Assembly: GCA_002448555.1 (NCBI GenBank)
Contig: DJYV01000079.1
Coordinates: 1 to 16,518 of the forward strand
From: Flavobacteriales bacterium UBA6969
GTDB taxonomy: Bacteria; Bacteroidota; Bacteroidia; Flavobacteriales_D; Sanyastnellaceae
Direction: 5' to 3'
Length of the DNA: 16,518 nucleotides
Shown here: positions 13,699 through 16,518 of the stretch, piece after piece
How the letters are laid out: the number at the start of each line of letters is the position of its first letter
How positions within the stretch are numbered: the stretch's first letter is position 1
Translations under genes and position numbers: made by a program
The notes under the pieces: generated by a model
The model's input: only the letters and a program-made list of their open reading frames with translations
Told to the model about the DNA's origin: nothing
Database searches by the model: none

Positions 13699-14943
13699 AT
13701 GTCCGACGGGAGCAGCATGAACCTGCACCGGCGCATCGGCGCCTGGTTGGAAGGGGACAAGGTCATCTGGATGGTCACCTTGATCCTCAGCCTGCTATCG
13801 CTGTTGGCGGTATACAGCGCCATTTCGTCGTTGGCGTATAAGTCGGACGGTGGTTCATTGCGTTTCCTGTTCAAACAAGGGGTCATGCTCACCCTCGGGT
13901 GGGGCGTTATGCTCCTCATTCACAAGGTCAACTTCCGGTACTTCTCCCGGATTTCCCAGGTGCTCATCTGGGTGGCCGCCGTCCTGCTGGTGTTGACCCT
14001 GGCATTTGGGGCGGACATCAACGACGCCAAACGCTGGCTGCGCATTCCCTTCGTGGGACTGACGCTGCAAACGTCCGATTTCGCTAAAGTGGTACTGGTT
14101 ACTTATGTGGCACGGGAATTGAACAACCGGCGCACGCAATTGCACGACTTCCGGGCGGGTGTCTTGCCGATTTTAATCCCCATCGGAATCATCTGCGGGC
14201 TCATCCTGCCGGCCGACTTTTCGACCGCAGCGCTGCTCGGCGTGGTGTGCGTGGGTATGCTGTTCATCGGCGGTGTGCCGTGGCGGCACATGGCGCGCAT
14301 TGCGGGGATTGGCGTATTGGGGCTCGTGCTGCTGTATGGCATCGGCAAGGCCGTGCCTGAGGCGCTGCCGCGTTTCGGAACGTGGGCCGGGCGTTTGGAA
14401 CGCTTTGCCGGCTTCGGGGCCGCTGAGGAAGGTGATGCTCTCGAATACCAAATCGAACTGGCCCAAGTGGCCATCAACCGGGGCGGCCTGCTGCCAACAG
14501 GACCGGGAACCGGAACTTCCCGCAACTTTTTACCCCACCCCTATTCGGACATGATTTACGCCTTCATCATTGAGGAATGGGGGGCGGTCATCGGCGGATT
14601 GGGATTGGTGCTGGCGTATTTGATCCTGCTGTACCGGACCATGCGCACAGCGACGCGCTGTCCGAGGCATTTTGGTGGATTGCTCGCGATGGGCCTGGGC
14701 TTCATGCTGGTCTTCCAAGCCATGATTAACATGGCCGTCGCGGTTCGGCTGTTTCCCACGACTGGGCAACCTTTGCCCATGGTCTCTTACGGCGGAACTT
14801 CCATGATTTTCACCTGCCTCGCCATCGGCATGATCTTGGCCGTATCTCGGTCCGTGACCGACCCCGATAATTGGGAAAAATCACCCAAGAAAACCCGGCC
14901 TACGGGCAACCGAATCGTCCGTGAACCCCAACCCCATGGCTGA
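13699..14943 (+). CDS. ftsW: Septal peptidoglycan glycosyltransferase FtsW (SEDS family)
   Basis: Multi-pass inner-membrane protein of 414 residues that polymerises lipid II at the division site together with the PBP encoded upstream. Many hydrophobic segments are visible from 'VIWMVTLILSLLSLLAVYSA' (22-41) onward. Family signatures: 'DAKRWLRIPFVGLTLQTSDFAK', 'LPADFSTAALL' (counterpart of the P-x-D-x-G/S-T motif), 'SRNFLPHPYSDMIYAFIIEE' (the loop containing the key acidic residue) and 'TTGQPLPMVSYGGTS' near the end. The C-terminus is a short polar, basic tail. Two close ATGs exist (13699 and 13717); the first is 2 nt after the murD stop and is chosen. The 3' end overlaps murG by 8 nt. Confidence 0.95.
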   Translation: MSDGSSMNLHRRIGAWLEGDKVIWMVTLILSLLSLLAVYSAISSLAYKSDGGSLRFLFKQGVMLTLGWGVMLLIHKVNFRYFSRISQVLIWVAAVLLVLTLAFGADINDAKRWLRIPFVGLTLQTSDFAKVVLVTYVARELNNRRTQLHDFRAGVLPILIPIGIICGLILPADFSTAALLGVVCVGMLFIGGVPWRHMARIAGIGVLGLVLLYGIGKAVPEALPRFGTWAGRLERFAGFGAAEEGDALEYQIELAQVAINRGGLLPTGPGTGTSRNFLPHPYSDMIYAFIIEEWGAVIGGLGLVLAYLILLYRTMRTATRCPRHFGGLLAMGLGFMLVFQAMINMAVAVRLFPTTGQPLPMVSYGGTSMIFTCLAIGMILAVSRSVTDPDNWEKSPKKTRPTGNRIVREPQPHG

Positions 14944-16075
14944 TTCTACGCACCCCCTCAACCGCGTCATTATCTCCGGAGGGGGAACGGGTGGTCACAT
15001 CCACCCCGCATTGGCTATTGCCGACGAAATCAAACGTCGGCATCCGCAGTGCGACATCCTGTTTGTGGGCGCCAAAGGCCGGATGGAAATGGAAAAAGTA
15101 CCTGCCGCTGGGTATTCCATTAAGGGACTTTGGATCACCGGGGTAGACCGCAACTGGCGCAGCTTGCGCAATTGGTTGTTTCCATTCAAACTGATCAGCT
15201 CCCTGTGGAACGCACGCCGTATCCTCCGCCGCTTTCGGCCGGAATTGGTCGTCGGCGTGGGCGGATTTGCCAGCGGGCCGGTGCTCCACCAAGCCGCGCA
15301 GATGGGCATTCCCACCGCCATTCAAGAACAAAACTCATTCCCGGGCATCACCAACCGGTTGCTGGCGAAGCGCGTATGGCTGATCTGTGCCGGATTCCCC
15401 GGGCTGGAGCGTTGGTTTCTGGCGGACCGCATCGTGGAGACTGGTAATCCGCTGCGAATGCAGGTGCTCGATGCCGTTTCTGACCACGGTCAAACCAAGG
15501 AGGCCGCGTGGAAGCACTTTGAATTCGACGGAAGCCGTCCGGTGGTGTTTGTCATGGGCGGTAGCCTTGGTGCGGCTTCCATGAATGCAGCGGTCTGCCG
15601 CATGGTCGAAGGAACGACTGAGGCGTTGCCGTTTGACCTCATCTGGCAAACCGGCGCCCGGTACCACGATTCGATGCGCACGCGCATGCAAACCTGGCCT
15701 GACCCCGTGCAAGCAGGCATCCGTTGTTTGGGTTTCATCGACCGCATGGACCTCGCCTATCGCTGCGCCACAGTCATCGCCAGCCGAGCCGGCGCCATGT
15801 CCATTGCCGAATTGGCCTTGGTGGGTAAACCCACCATCCTCGTCCCTTCACCCGTGGTCGCCGAAGATCACCAGACGAAAAACGCCCGCTCCCTCAGCGA
15901 CAGAGATGGAGCCATTCTGCTCCCTGATTCGGAGGTGGTTGACGGCCTGGAGGCCGCAATTGTTGGTCTGTTAGAGGATTCAGAACGTGCAAAATCCTTG
16001 CAAACCAATCTCCTCAACGCCGCACGTCCAGAAGCAGCCAACGACGTCGTCAGCGAATTGGAAAAGCTCTTATGA
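14936..16075 (+). CDS. murG: UDP-GlcNAc:lipid I N-acetylglucosaminyltransferase (lipid II synthase)
   Basis: Membrane-associated GT-B glycosyltransferase (GT28) that adds GlcNAc to lipid I on the cytoplasmic face. The 379-residue protein has the N-terminal glycine-rich loop G15-G-G-T-G-G-H-I-H-P24, the second-domain loop 'VMGGSLGAASMN', 'GVGGFASGPVL' and 'QEQNSFPGITNR' in the acceptor domain, and the donor-binding block 'SRAGAMSIAELALVGKPTIL' with 'PSPVVAEDHQTKNA'. Length is slightly above E. coli MurG (355 aa). A GTG at 14921 is in frame, but the ATG at 14936 gives the usual short N-terminus before the glycine loop and a smaller overlap with ftsW (8 nt). Its stop overlaps the murC start as ATGA (16072-16075). 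Confidence 0.96.
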   Translation: MADSTHPLNRVIISGGGTGGHIHPALAIADEIKRRHPQCDILFVGAKGRMEMEKVPAAGYSIKGLWITGVDRNWRSLRNWLFPFKLISSLWNARRILRRFRPELVVGVGGFASGPVLHQAAQMGIPTAIQEQNSFPGITNRLLAKRVWLICAGFPGLERWFLADRIVETGNPLRMQVLDAVSDHGQTKEAAWKHFEFDGSRPVVFVMGGSLGAASMNAAVCRMVEGTTEALPFDLIWQTGARYHDSMRTRMQTWPDPVQAGIRCLGFIDRMDLAYRCATVIASRAGAMSIAELALVGKPTILVPSPVVAEDHQTKNARSLSDRDGAILLPDSEVVDGLEAAIVGLLEDSERAKSLQTNLLNAARPEAANDVVSELEKLL

Positions 16076-16518
16076 CCGGCACCACACACGCGTACTTCGT
16101 CGGAATCGGCGGCATTGGCATGAGCGCCATTGCACGCTACCTGCATGCCGAGGGGGTGGCGGTAGCCGGGTACGACCGGACGGATTCGGAGCTCATCGCA
16201 CAACTAAAGGCCTCCGGCATGTCCATCAGCGCTGGAGCATCCGAGGCTGAGGCCTTGGCCAATTTCAATCGCTGGTTGGACGAAGTGCCCCACGAGCGAG
16301 CCCTTGTCGTTCGAACACCTGCTGTCCCCGATGAATTCCCGGTGCTCGTTCGCGCCCGCGAGAGCGGCTGCCGCATGGGCAAGCGCAGCGAGGTGCTCGG
16401 TTGGCTGACCGAAAACAAGCCCACCTTGGCCGTAGCCGGCACCCACGGCAAAACCACAACTTCCGCTTTACTCGCGCATCTAATGAATGGGCAACCTTCC
16501 GGATGTCGGGCTTTCATC
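16072..16518 (+). CDS. murC: UDP-N-acetylmuramate:L-alanine ligase, N-terminal part (3' truncated by window edge)
   Basis: The first 149 residues of MurC, the cytoplasmic ligase that adds L-alanine to UDP-MurNAc; the frame is open to the end of the window. The start is ATG inside the murG stop (ATGA). Visible motifs are the UDP-binding glycine loop V10-G-I-G-G-I-G-M-S18, 'GYDRTDS' after the second strand, 'RTPAVP' where most relatives have S-P-A-I-P, and the ATP P-loop G123-T-H-G-K-T128 with two further Thr. The GTHGKT form, with His in place of Asn, separates MurC from MurD and MurE. It continues the dcw order; in many relatives ftsQ, ftsA and ftsZ follow, but this cannot be seen here. Confidence 0.95.
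   Translation, partial: MTGTTHAYFVGIGGIGMSAIARYLHAEGVAVAGYDRTDSELIAQLKASGMSISAGASEAEALANFNRWLDEVPHERALVVRTPAVPDEFPVLVRARESGCRMGKRSEVLGWLTENKPTLAVAGTHGKTTTSALLAHLMNGQPSGCRAFI

Noticed and set aside
14921..14935. GTG start for murG
   Set aside because: It would lengthen the overlap with ftsW; the ATG at 14936 fits the family N-terminus.
1..16518. RNA genes, insertion sequences, CRISPR arrays, prophage genes
   Set aside because: No tRNA-like cloverleaf, transposase, long terminal repeat or regularly spaced long repeat was seen; nearly all of the window is occupied by recognised genes.

Overview
The window is a chromosomal housekeeping segment from a G+C-rich member of the Bacteroidota, most likely order Flavobacteriales. 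Four things point there: a gldB-gldC pair, Bacteroidota-style promoter elements (TAnnTTTG), a dcw-cluster transpeptidase with a C-terminal PASTA domain, and an enlarged MraY. No tRNA, rRNA, insertion sequence, prophage or CRISPR array was seen, and coding density is very high.

Left part (1-5084) holds short units on both strands. A + strand gene for a BNR/sortilin-type beta-propeller protein is cut by the left edge and ends at 605. On the minus strand, an outer-membrane beta-barrel gene and nadE form a two-gene unit (2180 down to 616). Divergent from it, gldB (lipoprotein) and gldC run on the + strand (2265-3670). gldC meets engB tail to tail with one base between them. engB follows an alpha/beta hydrolase gene on the minus strand (5084 down to 3672).

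Between the hydrolase and mraZ lies a 252-bp divergent control region (5085-5336). Its right end carries an array of TGGGN sites at exact 10-bp intervals (5270-5314), which matches the known MraZ operator design. A TAATTTTG promoter element overlaps the last repeat, so autoregulation of the cluster by MraZ can be read from the DNA.

Right part (5337-16518) is the dcw (division and cell wall) cluster, all on the + strand: mraZ, rsmH, ftsL-like, ftsI (PASTA type), murE, mraY, murD, ftsW, murG and the 5' part of murC. Junctions are overlaps of 1-8 nt or gaps of at most 4 nt, so one long, translationally coupled operon is likely. MurE, MurD and MurC build the UDP-MurNAc peptide, MraY and MurG make lipid I and lipid II, and FtsW with FtsI polymerise and cross-link septal peptidoglycan with the FtsL-like protein as partner. 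murF is absent from its usual place between murE and mraY. MurE carries a DNPR motif, which indicates meso-diaminopimelate peptidoglycan.

Nothing here looks like a wholly new system. The points most worth following are the phased MraZ operator with its overlapping promoter, and the roughly 105-residue basic N-terminal extension on the FtsL-like protein, which contains an internal PRNR-x-L repeat.
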